Assembly (NCBI GenBank): GCA_905331475.1
Contig: CAJNYU010003040.1
Span: 84,819 to 148,818 of the forward strand
Reading direction: 5' to 3'
From: Rotaria socialis
Taxonomy: Eukaryota; Rotifera; Eurotatoria; Philodinida; Philodinidae
Length of the DNA: 64,000 bases
Shown here piece by piece: positions 35,403-50,400 of this stretch (within the stretch, counting starts at the first letter, position 1; each line of letters opens with the position of its first letter). Made by a program: the position numbers and the translations under genes. A model generated the notes under the pieces. That model saw only the letters and a list, made by a program, of their open reading frames with translations, had not been told where the DNA came from and ran no database searches.

Positions 35403-38400
35403 ATGAAAACGCCAATATACATATTGCTTTATGCAATTGCTTTTGTGCAACTGCAGACAGGCTCATTATCTGGTAAGTCTTATATTTGAATATCTTATAG
35501 CTAGCCTACTACGTAGAGCAGAGCTGGGCAACTCAATTCAAAAAATGCCCAACTCAATTTCTGAGTTGAAATGAATCGAATTGGGGGTGTATTTTTGAGT
35601 TGATGAATTGTCTTGAATTGAATTGATAGGACGTTTTCTGAATTGGTGAATTGAAATGAATTGAATGGAGTATAATTCGGAAATATCTCTGAATTGAATT
35701 GAATTGAGTTGGAAAAGTTCTTAGAGATCGACGATTTGAGTTGAGTTGAATTGAATTGAATTGAACTTTTCTTTCAATGAATTGAATTGAACTTTTCTTT
35801 CAATGAATTGAATCGAATTGGACACCTTTTTGAGTTGAGTTGCCCAGCTCTGACGTAGAGCATTCATATTTTTCATTTTGAAAAAAAAACAAAAGTGGCC
35901 CTACTGTCCGTGTTTCAGCACTGTTCAAGGACCGAGGAATTGCCAGTATTTTACTAGGTTCAATTTATTTATTTCAAAAACTAATGATAGAACAGAGAGT
36001 TACATGATAAGAATCTGAGAAATGAAGTGTTTCATCGTTTTAAAATTTGTTTAATTATGACACAGAGATAAAACATTTATCCATAGAATGTTAGAAAAAA
36101 TGAATAAAAATATGAACATTTTAAATCGAAAACTATGATCGCTAAGTAAAAAATTAAAAAAAGTATGAACTGTCTTCTATATTATTGATGCTTCTTCAGA
36201 ATATTGAATCTCATGTTTTCGGAAAAATTTTCTCATTCGTCTTGTGTTTCATTAATTCTCACAAAAAAGATAAATTTTATCTAAAACGATATTTCAACTT
36301 TGATTTACGACGTAAAATTTAGCACATCCTTTTATATTTTCAAATAAATATTTGGTCTTACTCGAGAAGCGAATAGCTGAAATGAAATGATTTAATTTTT
36401 TCTATTGTTTAAATAGCCAATTGATTAAGCCACATGAGTGACTCATCACAAAAGATGGAGGATACAATTGATAATTTATTCAAAGAGTTCTTTTGTAATT
36501 TTCGTTTCATTATATAGTTGTTCTTAATTATACAATATTATTTTATTTTTATGCATCCTAATGTATAGATGTTTTGCTGAATGCCCTCTAAAAAATGACG
36601 ATGAGTATTAGCTCGAGTACTCTCACTAGGGTCTGCTTTATTAAGTAAATTTTTTCAATGAAGTGTAATATAAATAGTTGAATAGAGTTGAATTTCAGGT
36701 GCGACTTAGGTAGTTAAGTAAACCATCAGTGAAGTTATTAGTGCAAAGCCTAACTTTTCTTTCGAAGGATTTTATTTTAAATTCACTGTTTACGCGAAGA
36801 CAACAAATATCATTTGATAGAGGTAGCTCGTGTATACAGGTGTCAGCTGAAGGATTGAACGGCGGCAACGGGCAACAATTTTCAATTTTTGAAGACTTAC
36901 AGCGGTTCCTTATTTGAATGAGTAATGTCTTCAGCGGCGGCTACTACAAATTCTTAAAGTGTTTTCCACAGCAGCGGCGCGGCTGAGTTAAAAATTCACT
37001 GATGAGAATTAAAAAAAATATTCGATTCGATCGCATATGAATTGATGTTAGCGGCGGCGGATGACGCTATCAAAAATGTTTGTCTCTTCCAGCGGCGGCT
37101 CCCCGAAAATTCTTGAAAATGATCAGTAATTTGGTGGCTGCGGCGGCTGATATTATAGAAAAATCGGCTGCTGCGGCGCTCAGCCGCACGGCTGACACCT
37201 CTACTCATGTAGATTAGCCAAATCTGTAACTAGATCCCCCATATTAGAAGACCCCCTTTAATTAATTAGTTTTTTGCTAATTACGAACATTAATGAGCGT
37301 TTTCCCATCAAAATATGCCTGATTCTTAGCATTTTAAGCTGGAAATATTAAGCGAATGTGTTCACAATTCTAATGACACTCTTAAGATCCTGATGGAAAT
37401 CCTGAAAATCACCTTGGTTTTCTGGAAAACCTTTTAAATTAAATATTAGGGGAAAATGCGGTTCTTAATACAAGACCGCCTGAGAAATTTTTACGTGGAA
37501 CATATAGTTCACTTAAACTACATCACCGTTAATGCTTCTATGTATCGTAGAATTATTCAAAACCATGTGTGTCTGAAAATTTTGTTGTAATTTATTGTCG
37601 ATAATTCAGCACGCAATTTCGTAATATATGGAGTGTACTACTCCAATTGGGTGATCGTTCAATTCGTTGCATATATAGGAGAGGATACATTAATTGAATT
37701 AAGATATTTAGTGTAGAATGCTATTTAATTAATCATGTAAATTGTATACGCTGTTATTGAATTATTAGATATACATGAGGAATAGAAGATGCGCTTCGAA
37801 AAAAGAAACAGTTTACTTCTGAAAAGATTTCTTAAACAATTTTCTCTTAAAATACAAAGAGTCTGATGATAAATAGGATTCCAGTCCTTTAAGGGGATAA
37901 ATTCTGATGAAATTCTCACCTAAAAAAAGAAATAAATGAAAGCAAATTTCACTTTTTTTAAAGTATATAATTCGTTCAGTACTGTCTAGGACAGTTTTCT
38001 GTGATACTTAAAGATACTCGGTTAGTGGATAGAGTCGTTCAAACATTTTCAAAATAAGCTTCACGTCTATGGTCCGAAGATTGAAATCTAAAATTAAAGT
38101 TAAAATGGTTGAGATTTAAATTGAAAACAATTTCATGAAAAGATGATCAAGATTGGTTTAGACTTTATTGCGAGCATTTCAATTTTTTTTGCATTACCTA
38201 CAAATTGTGTTAAGAAATATATGTTGTTGATTATCTCTGGAATACGGAAGATTGAACTTCAAGAATCATGTATAATCTGTTGCAGAATTTTGATTTTTAT
38301 CAACACATTTGTAACTCAAATACTAGATTTTCTTATTTTTCTTATGTGTTACTGCTTAAGTCATATTTTTCCAAATAACGATAACTAATTTGCATCATTA

Positions 38401-41400
38401 CGAATTATCAAATAAAAAACATTATTTCTATATAATTTTAATTTTCATATTAGAAAAAATTGAATTCATTTTTAATTCAATTCCATTGAGTTTTTGTAAT
38501 GTTAATTCTAGTTAATTTAATTTAAAAAAACTGTAAATTCAGCTCTCTATTGTTAAAAAAAAGTATTATCAAGAAAGAGCCATTATTCTCTGAAGAAAAA
38601 CAATTATCAGAGTGATTAATTAAATAACATTCTACACTAAATATCTTAATTCAATTAATGTACCCTCTCCTATATATGCGACGAATTGTACTAGTGCCCT
38701 CCATTTGCAGCTGAAAAGAATGTATTACGAGTCTCGACCATAAAAACAGCAAAGTAGAATAGTTAGACTGGTTTATATCATTAGATTCGTCAGCAATTGA
38801 TACCAGCTATATGTATAAATGATCTCAATTAATAAGGTAAATGAATTTTGCACTTCAATTTGATTGATATCACCCTAGTGAAACATCTTGTAAGTAAGAT
38901 CTTGGCCACGATCTTGGGTACAGATAAGTGAACAGATCTTGAAAATTTAGGTGCAGGATAACTGTATTATCTTGTACCCAAGATTTTATTACAGATCTTA
39001 AGTAAGAATTCATAACATCTTGAATGATGCATTCTGAAAGTATGTTTGGTATTTTTTCAATATATTTTAATATTAACTATTCCTGTCCCGAATAGCTCAA
39101 GCAAATCAGATGTTGAGATCTGACCGGCTTTAAGTTGGTCCCATATTCGCCAGACCAAGTTAGGGTAGTCCTCTCTCGACCATCGATCGAGATCAGCATC
39201 CTCTCGATTAATCAATAGCCGAGAAATAGTTTAGAAAAAAACTTATTTTGTATAGTTATGTTTTTGCATGTTCAATCATGTTGCTTATATTCTGTTGTGT
39301 ATGCATAAAAAAACGGTGAATGACTAGATAGCCTATCTAAATAAACTAATGATGTCGCTTTCTGTTTTACTCAAGATCTTGTGAGAAGATAATAGTAAAA
39401 GAAATCGTTGCCATGATCTTGCTAAAATCTTAGGTACAGATTCATTAGATAGGACAAGATCTGAACAAGCGAATTATCTTTTAAAGATCTTGATAAGATC
39501 TTACCTACCAATCCCAAGATTTCAAGATCTTACTTACAAGATGTTTCACTAGGGTAGTGACAAGTAATAAACAATTGTTTCCATGATCATTCGTTATGTA
39601 CGAAAAATCACTTAATTATACTAGCGGCTTTTCAATTGGTACATGCCTTTTAGTATCGCAAGACTAAAAAATACCTGTGAAGTCTATTCTGTTGAGTCAG
39701 CCCTTATTTAATAAATAATTCACTATGATTTTAGCTGTGCATGCAAATGGCGCAGCAATCCATTCTCATGTGGTGGTGGCTGACACCGAAAATTCATTAA
39801 AAGGTACAATGGTTGTGTCAAACTGTAACCACGATACTCTTTCGAATTCGAAAAATGCAATGTCTCATACTTTGACACAGAAAGTTCAAGCAGACACTGT
39901 AAATGCTAATTCACAAGTTCAAGTGAATACTATCACACAGCTGTCTGATGGTACGCTTGCTCTTGATTATCAATGTAGCGGTGTGTCTGATCAAAAGACA
40001 GCAATAAATACACTGAAAAAGGCTGTTCAAACAAATGATGTCCAGAAAGTTATTGTTCAGTCGACAATAGATGTTGTATCTACAACAGGCAAAACAAATC
40101 AACAGAACAATAACCAGCCACGTAAGTTTATTCAATTCTCTATTTTACCTGTAATTCGATGATTCATTGAGTCAGCAACATCTTGAGGCTTGGTAGTATT
40201 TAGTAATTTTCTGTCTGTTCAAAGACTGTTTGTTGTATAAGTAATAGGGGTGTCACATTTAAATTTAAAAAAATTTAAATTTAAAGTAAATTAAATTTTT
40301 TTAAATGAAAAGTTAAATTTGAAATAAATTTAAATTCAAAAAATTTAAATTTAAAATAAATTAAATTTTTTTAAATGAAAAGTTAAATTTGAAATAAATT
40401 TAAATTCAAAAAATTTAAATTAAATTGTTTGAAATTCAAATTAGTTAAATTTTGAAAACTAGCAGGTAAACATAGTTTTTGACTTGATTGCTACTATTTA
40501 AAGTCAAATTTGAGTATGTTTCCTGTTTTCTAAAGTTAAAACTAGTCATTCTTCTATGAATTGTGCTATTAAATATATCTTTATGAGTATCCCAGTATTT
40601 TGAAGAAGAAAGATGACGGATCCTGCATAATCTGTAGAGAAATTTTGACTATTATGAATAAATATTAACCTAAAATACTAGGTTTTCCTCTCATTTATTA
40701 TTTACTACTGTTAAAGTCACGTATTTCTCTCGTAGCAATGATGTGTATCCATCCAAACAATTTATTAAATTTTCAAAAATTAAATTTAAATTAAATAAAC
40801 TCTAAATTGACACCCCTAATAAGTAATCAGTTCAATGGATATGGACCCAGTTTACTATTGTTTTTTTTATCATTTATTACCACCAAATATTTATATTGTA
40901 TTAGAATTGAGTATTTTTTTCTGTCTATTAAAACAAATGTTATAAAAGTAATTTTGTTTGAAAAGGAATCTCGGTTCTTTATTCCTATATTCTAAAATTC
41001 AACATAGCAATAATTTCATAAGACTCGTAAGTGAAAAACTAAAATATAAAAACGATAGTGCATGAGAGAAGTATGCATGTAAGATAATTACCTAGCTAGA
41101 TGAAGGTTTAGTTTATTTGTGGCTAATATTTAGAAGAGACTGTTTGTATTAAAAAAAAATGCCTTTTACAATTTATCTTCTACACTCGTGATTGAAGCTA
41201 TTGATTACATAAGATAAATGATACGAGGATATTATTGCTCATCAATCATTTCTTTTAATACACTAAATAAAAATGAAAAGAAAATAGGACGAAATATTCA
41301 GAAAATTAGTTTCTATATTGCGTCTTAGATGATACAATAAGATGATGAAAGAATTGAAAATACCAGTCTGCATATATGCGTCACTATTATTTTGCTTTCG

Positions 41401-44400
41401 TTGGTTCTTCGTTTTTTCCCGGTTATGACACGGATGGTTGTGAATGAGTGTACATAACTAAAGTAATTCCAGACAAAAGACAACCCTATGCTAATATTCC
41501 CTCTACTGAAAAGAGGGTTTTACGAAAAGTGAGTTAAATCCGTTCGTTCGCATAGAATAAAAAAAATGTTTTTTTAGCCTCTCACATGAAAATGATCTAA
41601 ACCGTTGCATCGAAGTTTTTTGAGCAGAGAGAACACGATGCCGTTGTTGGTTTAACCGAAAGTTTTTGGACGGAGCTATTCGATTTCTAGGGTAGTTTTT
41701 CAAAACTTTTTGTGATCGTTTTAATAAACAAAGAGGGTTGTATAGAGGTGTTTTATGCAGAATAAACACATGAACTTTTGAAAAAGTAAAACTAAGTGAC
41801 TAGCAACTGACGAGTGACAGCTATTTTGAAAGCGTTTAGGATCGTAAAGAAATAAATAAAGTTGATTCAAATAAGACAACGGTTGTCGATGGATTGAATA
41901 TTAAATACTTAATGATCTTTCATAGTTCAAGCAAGTTTATAATGCATTAGGAGCTGTTTAGATCGACTGATTCTCGTGATAGAAATTATTTGTAGAGAAA
42001 TTATTTAAGGATACCATTCGATGATGTTTATAGTGGTAGATGTATCGTATGGTTATGTGAGATCTTATTATGAATAAGCTATAGACATTTTGCGGTGGAA
42101 TTGATTCTCAATTTGACAACGGCTAGCCGCTCATCTGCACTAAGACGTTGAAGGCTTTTTTCAAAATCTTCAGTTTATTCTTGATAAGTCAAGTTTTATT
42201 GTAGCACGAAGAATTTATTCAAACTTAACCCCTAGAATTCTAGATTAGAGCACGTACGAACGTTCGCAAAGTGTAGAAGTACTCGGGAATCTTGTCTTAT
42301 TCTTCTCTGAATTGTGAGGAATTTATCGTATATGTAGATAAAACTGAATTAAATTAGTCTCACAACTGTTGTTTTCGGGTTTATTGACAGTTCTCTTTGT
42401 TTTCATCTAATAATTATAGAATGAGGCGAAGTTTTCAATCAATCGTGCCATGTTTGAAAGGATCACGTTCACCGCATATATGGGACAATTTTCGAAAATA
42501 GGAGATATCTTGAAGTTCTTTCGAAGACAGGCCATGAAATAATTGCTCAACTCGTGTGAAATATTTGTCGTGATTATCTTAATAAGTTTAGTTTTTCTGG
42601 ATTGCGAGTGAATTTGATTCAAAAGATGTAAATCCTAGATTTATCTATCTGTGAACGTGCACCCGGGAAAGAATATATACATTCTAGACGGGAAACGCAC
42701 CGAAACAAAATGAACCCACATGACGTTGAGCAAAAATGAGGATAAATCTAACCGAAATCGAATTAGAAAAAGTCAGTTTGATGTGATTTCTGATCTACTC
42801 GTGCAAATTCATGTTAAATATCTAGCCCATAGACCGATTTGAGTTGTAACTTTGATAAAATGGAGTATTTCGATCATAGCTTGAGCTGTAGCAGGTCGGA
42901 TGTACTTAACTTCACTATTGGCATACAGCAATAGTACGTAGTACTTAAATGCCGTTTTCTTGGTGATACTTCCAAGCAAGTTTTCTATTTATGCTCAATT
43001 ATCAATCGAGTTTTCCATGAAAGTCATTTCGAAGCTATAAAATGTTAGGTCTCTTAGCTAGATAGTTGTGGATAGCTACGTTCTACATGACTAAATCATT
43101 TCAGTAGAGGGTTGACGATGCTAACGTCGCGGTACCTTCTAAATTTGTTTCTACTGAAAAATTAAAGATGATAAATAGAGACAGAGAAAGGATGCTTGCG
43201 TGCATATAACGATGGAAGTAGTGTAGAAAATAGACCGCCTAAATTTTCTGTCAATGTATCCATTATATGCAATATTTTTTAAATATTATTTGCTTTTGTT
43301 CGTCCCTCTGATCTAAATGGTTCTCAAGGGGTTGTTGACTATTAACACGTGTACCAGTTAGAGTCAATAATAAGATACAACGAACTATAATAATATTAAT
43401 AATAATAATCAGAGATAATAGGAAAGGAAGAGAAAAACGCGAGAAACTAAAAAGACAAGAGGCAGATAGACAAGGAGAAAGATAAAAATAAAATAGAGGA
43501 GAGACACAGGGGAGGGAAGAGGAAAATAAATGTAAATAAAATGAGATAAATAAAGAGGAGCTACGAGCAGATATAATACATTAGATGATATAGCATAGAA
43601 AAAGTTAATTGTCAACGAGCTGGATTCAAAACAACAAGAAACGCCAATTAGTAAAATGTTTATAGAAAATCCGCATAGTATTTGATAATCATTTCAAGAT
43701 CTAACCCAGCACATCAAGACAATGGAGATATCGTTTAGAACGAATGAGTTGTTCCTTTATACCATACCGAACGGTTTTTCGGTACGATTGCTCATGTAGC
43801 ATATAATCGTCCAGCAATCAAGTCATGCTCGTCAGATACTTGATCCATTATTCATAGTATAGATCATCAAGATGATGCTCGTCATACACAAATGCAAAAA
43901 TGAATATCTTCGGTACAAGTAGTTAAACTCGTGTGAGTGATGTGTAATAAAAAAAAATTAGACTTAATGTTTATGAGTCGGTGTACAGGGAAAAGAGATC
44001 ATAGAGCAATTAAAAAAATGGTAAAGCAAACGTTGGGAATAGAACTGGGCAATTTTGAATCGAGTTCGACCCTTCAAACCTAATTGAGTTGGTTATAGCA
44101 GGTTGTTACTGAGTTTTAGCTTTAACAAGAGAAAAAGCATAACACCAGCGAAGTTTCGTTGTTATCTGGTAACCTAAATACTCGTAAGAGTGTACTCATT
44201 CGATTGAATTATCACCACATTTGAGACCAGGTATTGAATTTGAGTAGCCCACCGCTTTTATCGACCTCATAACTTGGGTTTTTGAGTAGTTGATTGACTG
44301 AGCCGCTAAAAATCGAGCCATATTCCAAAAAATCAAAAAATTAATTTAATTGCATTTAAATTAAATTTTTTTCTTCAATTTGAATCGATAAAACGTTTTA

Positions 44401-47400
44401 AATTAGTAGATTTACGTAGGTTTTGATGTTATTGTTCATATTTCAACTGAAAATTTTAATATGTTTCTTGTTTTTTAAGGTTAAAGCTAGTCATTTGTCT
44501 AATAATTGTGCTAATAATTATATGCTTATGAGTATCCTTGAAGTTGGAAGAAGACAGATGACAAAATATGCGTAAGCTTTAAAGGAATTCCGATTGATAT
44601 CCCATGCCGAGCAATCCGGCACATAAACGCTCGGTTCCGGGGCTTTCTTGAGATTTCACGGAAGCAGTATTCCGAGGCGGTTTTCTCCGGATTTTTCAAC
44701 TTCTTTCAACTCATATTCGACCGGAAATTAGGTGGAAACTCAAGGAAAACATTCTACCAATTCCGTTTGCGTTCCCGATACTCGACCAAGAAACGGAAAC
44801 GACCATAAATGAGTCGATTTCCAAGGAGCTTTTTCGTTAGATTTCCAGACTGGCTCTTACCGATGTTCCTAACCTACTCCCCATCAATTCTTCAGCTGGA
44901 AAGCAGTCAATCGTTTCGGTGACCGTATCAGGTTTGGTTCCAAACTCATATTTCAACAACTTATCCATATCACAAAGTACGGATCATAGTTAACTGACTT
45001 CGGGTTGTCGACGAAGCTAAAATTAAAGGATCGAACATGGTAAACAAGTGTGATTTTGAGACGAATCTGTCCAATCGCACAGTACTAGTCACGTATAGTT
45101 TCTCTTTCTATCATTCTTGAGCGAAGAAAAAGAATCCCCACTCTGATGTGCAGCGTGTTCCGAGATTCGCAAATTAACGTAAATTAAAATATAAAAAATC
45201 GGGAGATTAGAGTGCGAGAAATCCTACTACGGCTAAAACAGCCCTCAATTTAGCTGAGAAAAAACTGGAGAGTAGAATCTAAGAAATGGGCTAAGACTTA
45301 GGTAGCACTGAATAGTACGGAAAAAAGGGTATCGATCTGATTTGAGTGGATGCTATTCTATTTGCTCGCATTATTATGTTGAAGAGATTGTAGATATGAA
45401 TAATTTAAAATGGTATGACTAGTGATGATTGCTGTGCCTGTTATCTTTTAGGGATGGTACTTTAGCTTTAACATTTAAAGTAAAATTAAAGCGCCACCCC
45501 TAATAGCATTCTCATTAGATGGGCTTTCAGATGGTTTCACACATGATTGAATAAATCGTAAATGCGTTCGATTTGCTGGGCGATAGAGGATCTTCGTGGA
45601 GTTGGCGAAAGACGGTGCTATTAAAACATTTCCGGATGGTAATGGAGGGTTATGTTCGTGTCTGTAGAATAGGATTGCGCTGAAAAAAGCCGACAGTTTC
45701 CTGCTTGAAAATATTTTCGGCTCATTTCGTTGATTTCTGCGGTGTTCCTTTGTTGCCAGTAATAATATCGACTAATATCTGAGCTGTTCCTATGATATTG
45801 AGTAGATATGGCATAGTTCTAAACGGTTTCAAATCAGTTACTAGAAGAGATGATCCTATGAAGTTGATTTTTGTAGAAAGGGGAGGGATCCGAAAGGGTG
45901 CTTTTCACCATGGAATGTTGCTTCCATTTACCCAGTGGAAACGTCCTGGTGAATTCCAGACGGATCTGGAGATCGAGATTATCGTCATGGAATATGAATA
46001 TAGGTTAACCTAAAATAGTAGTTTCTCTTCTTATTATTATGTAGTTCTGTGAAAATCATGTATTTTTCTGATAGGGATGAAAAGATTACATTTAAATTAT
46101 TTCTCGGTTCAAAAATGAAATAAAAATAAAAATAAAATAAGCTGTAAATCAGCAACTCTAGAAGTTTTTAATATATTTGATTCTGTTTCGTAGAGATAGC
46201 CAAGTAAATCTCTTAAAAGACGCATATTATATCTATTTAATTCTAATTATCTGAGTACGTGGGTCATCTGATTAGTGCAGAACGGTTAAAGAGTTTCTAT
46301 CCACATGATATCTTATATCTATCGATGACTACCAAAAGAGAGAAGAAATATTCAAAGCAGATAGTGAAAAACAAACTTTTAGTACAATTCTTGCGAGATT
46401 AAAATATTAAAAATGATACAGCTAATTTGACGGCATTGGTGAGCAATAGGTAAATATGAAACGTTACTATTGAGCCCATACTTAATTTTACTATAAAGAA
46501 ACGATAAAACTATCTTTCAAAAATGATCAGATGTGTTCAATCTAAGATCAACATATTACACAGACATGCTGTTTTCAGTTTATTTTATGTGAGCTTATCT
46601 GATACTCGAATGAAAAAAGTTAACTACATTGTAAGATTTGATTTTCCTTGGAATATAGTGAAGCAGGTTGGCTATATAGCCGTATAGTCTTGTATTAAAT
46701 GAGCTATAATTTAAATGCTTCTTACAAATTTTAATACTAATCTTTACATAAATAAGAAGTGAGGAAGAGTAGTTTTGATTTAGCATCTAACTAGCTGTAA
46801 GTGTGGCGTTCAAATTTACTACATTATGGGATCTTACTAACGAAATCATTGGCGATGTAGAGAACAAAGTCAATCAGTCGCAATACCTAAATTACTCCAG
46901 TCGCACAAGAGAGTACGACAGCCTACCATCTTCATTCTTGAAAACCGTTTTAAAGGCTTCCACCCTCAGAAAATCGATTTTGAGACAAGCACATGTTTTG
47001 AAAGCCCAACGTGTCCTCTTTCCGAGTATCTACGATTTATTGCACTTTCAATAGTTTTTAGGGGTGAAAATAGCAGTTTTCTACGAGCAGTAGTAGAATT
47101 TTTTTCAGAATTTTTCCTTAGTTACGGGCATGTGACAGTGGTCAACAAACTCGTAGACGGTTCCAAAAGAGAAATGCATATACTCTATGTTATTTTAATT
47201 AATTAGAACAATATGGTGGGCTTTCAAAATCAGATTTTTTTACGGTCCTTTGTACGTGACGAAATTGCAGTATAGACGGCATAACAGCTATAGTGAAATA
47301 AAAATTTGTTTCATATTTTTATTTAATTGTGTCACTTAAAAAGGGAATTTTACGTTGATTTCACATATATATGAGTGAATTGCAACGTTTTGGTACAATT

Positions 47401-50400
47401 CATGCGAACAGATGAAAGTGAACCTATACGATTTTTGAGTAGTGCATTTTATCAGAATCTATGCCAGTAGTACACAAAAAAATTTCCCAACACTTGATTG
47501 ATTATTAAAGGAGATATGGCCCTTTTATACATGTATGACTTTTTCTACTTGTGGGAGATTTCATGCGAAAACAACCACACTTTGAAAGTTTAAAATTTAT
47601 ATATAGCAGAAATCAGTACATGATCATAGATGGAATGGTCGATGCAGTTGTCACGAAAAATGAATTTTTTTTATTCACCAGCAGCCCTGGAGGGGGGTAC
47701 GGCAATTTCGAAAAAAACATTTTTCATTTTTATGGAGAACGACGTTGATGATTCTATCTAGGTCCATGTCCTACTTCGTGCTAGGTACGAATTTTTGAAT
47801 AAAAATAGAACCTAGACAATAGTGCGCTTTTTTATGTTTATGCTGAATAAATTTTTTCGAAAAAACCGTCCACATTTTCAACATTCTCGCTTTTGAGGTC
47901 ATCATTTTTTTCCCAAATGATACTCTATGATCACTTTTCATTTAACTACGTGGAAAAGAAAATTTTGAACGAGCCGTACTGAAAATATTCGCGAAAAATT
48001 GTCATTCTACACAAAAATACAGTGTCTGTCAAATAATGTGAACGCTGGGCGAACGAGAGAATGAAGTATAAAATTTAAATCCATAATATACTTCGATAGA
48101 GCATTGAACGCTGTACAAAATAGCTTATTTAAATATTTTTTCTCTTGCTGTTTTATAGTCCAAAAAATCATTTTTCTTCTCAAGTGTCAGTAAAGATTAA
48201 CCTTTTGTTGCCATGTTTTCCTTATAACTCAGCGACTGTATGAGCTAGAGAGCTGAAATTTTGTGTGCCAGTGGGGCATACTAGGATCAATAGCTGATGA
48301 TTAATCAAAATTGGCTGAGGGGAAAAAAGCTATTAGACAACTACAGGTAAAACGCAAAATGTATCAAAAAGTTGCAATTCACTCATATATAACACAGACC
48401 ACTTTTGTCATATTCACACATCTCATAAATTTGTTGATTCGTTTTCTCAAAATCGCTTTTTTTCACAGTTAGGAACCGACTTCTCAGACTGTAGAAGAGC
48501 AAGCGAGCTACCTTTTTTTTAAATCAATGAAGAGACCGAGACTTATGCCTAGAAATCTGTATAGGGTTTTGTCGAAATTCGATTTCTTCTTTGAGATAAT
48601 GAGCCTTATTTTTGAAGGCGTGTTGACCACTCCTGGATAAAATAATGACCATATTCTTTTTTGTGTTGTTATGGACGGTGTCTTCTCTTTCATGTATCTT
48701 TCTCCATTGCCTTTGGTTCATATGTACCAAAGGCAATGGAGAAAGATACATGAGTGTGGTCAAAACGTCCTCGCAAATAAATAGCACTAATACAAAAAGC
48801 GCGAAGTTCCAAGTTCCTGCAAAAAAAGATCTCAGAAATCTGAGCAAAATCAATTTATAGACCGAAGTCTTTCCTTTTGTAAAAGAAAACCCCTAGCTGT
48901 CTAAAACTTCGACAGCCCGTGAAATCGGCATCACACGAAGCCCACCATTTTGACCGCTTCTTCGACAGTAACTCGTCAAAAACAATCATGCGAATTCAAA
49001 ACATTACACGCAACTCAGCTAAAGCAACACATATATGCTGCTAGAATTTCAGCAAATCAGACAAAAAATAACGAAAAAACGATTCCTCACCTGGGGGCGC
49101 GGGTGGTACTCTAAAGCATGCAACAGATCTAAATCCCTATGCAGCATACCACATAATAGAATAGCATAAGAAAAATTCTATTGGTCTCAAAATCTAACTC
49201 ACATATCTCAAATCGCATCGAAACAAGATATATAAACCAAAGCACTAGAATGTAATAAATAGAAAAGCACCTAATCGATGCCAAGGAAGATCTTCACATT
49301 AACATTCAGAATGAGAACCTCCTTACTTAAATTTATGCCTAACACAATACAACAATCATTCATTCCTATTTCCTTTAGCGGACGAAAAAGTCAATCTACT
49401 TACTACCAAAACAACGACACCTACAACAAGCATACAACAGCACACGCCCAATGCTCCAAGTTCAGAAAAAAACGCATCCTCAAACAGCGGTGAGAAACCA
49501 GCGACAAAAACCGCTACGGTTGCACCGGCCGAACCTGAAAAGCATGAGCATGACAGTTCCGAACAACACGGCCGATCCAAGAGGGAAGGCAAACCAGCCG
49601 CGAAAGCTCGTGGAATGCGCAAACCGAGCAAACCATCGACTGTCGACTGTGACAAACATCACAGCGTCAGGGCTCAAGATGATAACAATCTCAGAGGTGT
49701 CTTGGTCGTCAAATCATGTCATGCAGCACGTTTTGTTCGAAAACCAAGTCGTGTGACGAATGTGGCCAACAAATTTCAGTCACTTCTCGCTGATCATCTG
49801 AGCAGTCGAGGAGTGAAGGGTCATTTTCCATTGCAAATCAGTAAGGTATTGGGTAATACGACGCACACTGAATTCCACTACACAGTACCATGCGTCAAGT
49901 CTCATCACCAAACAGTGATTGCCTCACTGAAGACCGCTTGCAAAGAAGCAGCATTCATCGGTACCATTACGCAAGAAAATCAACCCCAGGATGATGATTC
50001 AAGTTCCTCAAGCGAAGAAAGAAGCGGTGAAGAGTTGGGCAAACGACGAGCGCAAGGCGCCAAACATGGCCAGAAGCATTCCAAGGAAGCAGACCATAAG
50101 GAACACGGCCGATCCGAGACGGGAGGCAAACCAGCCGCGAAACCTCGTGGAATGCGCAAACCGAGCAAACCATCAACTATCGACTTTGACAAGCATCACA
50201 GCGTCAGGGCTCAAGATGATAACAATCTCAGAGGTGTCTTGGTCGTCAAATCATGCCATGCAGCACGTTTTGTTCGAAAACCAAGTCGTGTGACGAATGT
50301 GGCCAACAAATTTCAGTCACTTCTCGCTGATCATCTGAACAGTCGAGGAGTGAAGGGTCGTTTCCCATGGCAAATCAGTAAAGTATTGGGTAATTCGACG

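Larger units (their letters stand above)
35473..39734 (+). other. Intron 1 of the large-intron gene (4262 nt)
   Basis: Donor GTAAGT follows the signal-peptide exon and TATGATTTTAG ends the intron. It carries a hAT-type MITE (35519-35852), a GGC-rich inverted-repeat element (36838-37200), a 1.07-kb long-inverted-repeat element (37630-38702) and a 682-bp inverted-repeat element (38873-39554). No other exon seen. Confidence 0.65.
40122..49378 (+). other. Intron 2 of the large-intron gene (9257 nt)
   Basis: GTAAGT donor after 40121; acceptor TTCCTTTAG at 49370-49378. Contains the 40245-40818 MITE, decayed relatives at 44040-44252, 44335-44600 and 45975-46135, a purine-rich stretch near 43411-43560, an inverted-repeat element at 47364-48394 and the palindrome at 48690-48753. 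Between 41.0 and 43.3 kb I see nothing recognisable. Confidence 0.6.

Noticed and set aside
39090-39220. Possible 5S rRNA or tRNA fragment inside the 38873 element
   Set aside because: GC-richer and structured-looking, but no A/B boxes or 5S consensus could be aligned.
46803-47054. 83-codon plus-strand frame
   Set aside because: Starts without ATG and lacks recognisable motifs; partly overlaps sequence that returns inverted near 47210, so probably repeat debris.
49356-50192. Several minus-strand and shifted frames opposite exon 3
   Set aside because: They are shadows of the GC-rich repeated exon and duplicate with it.
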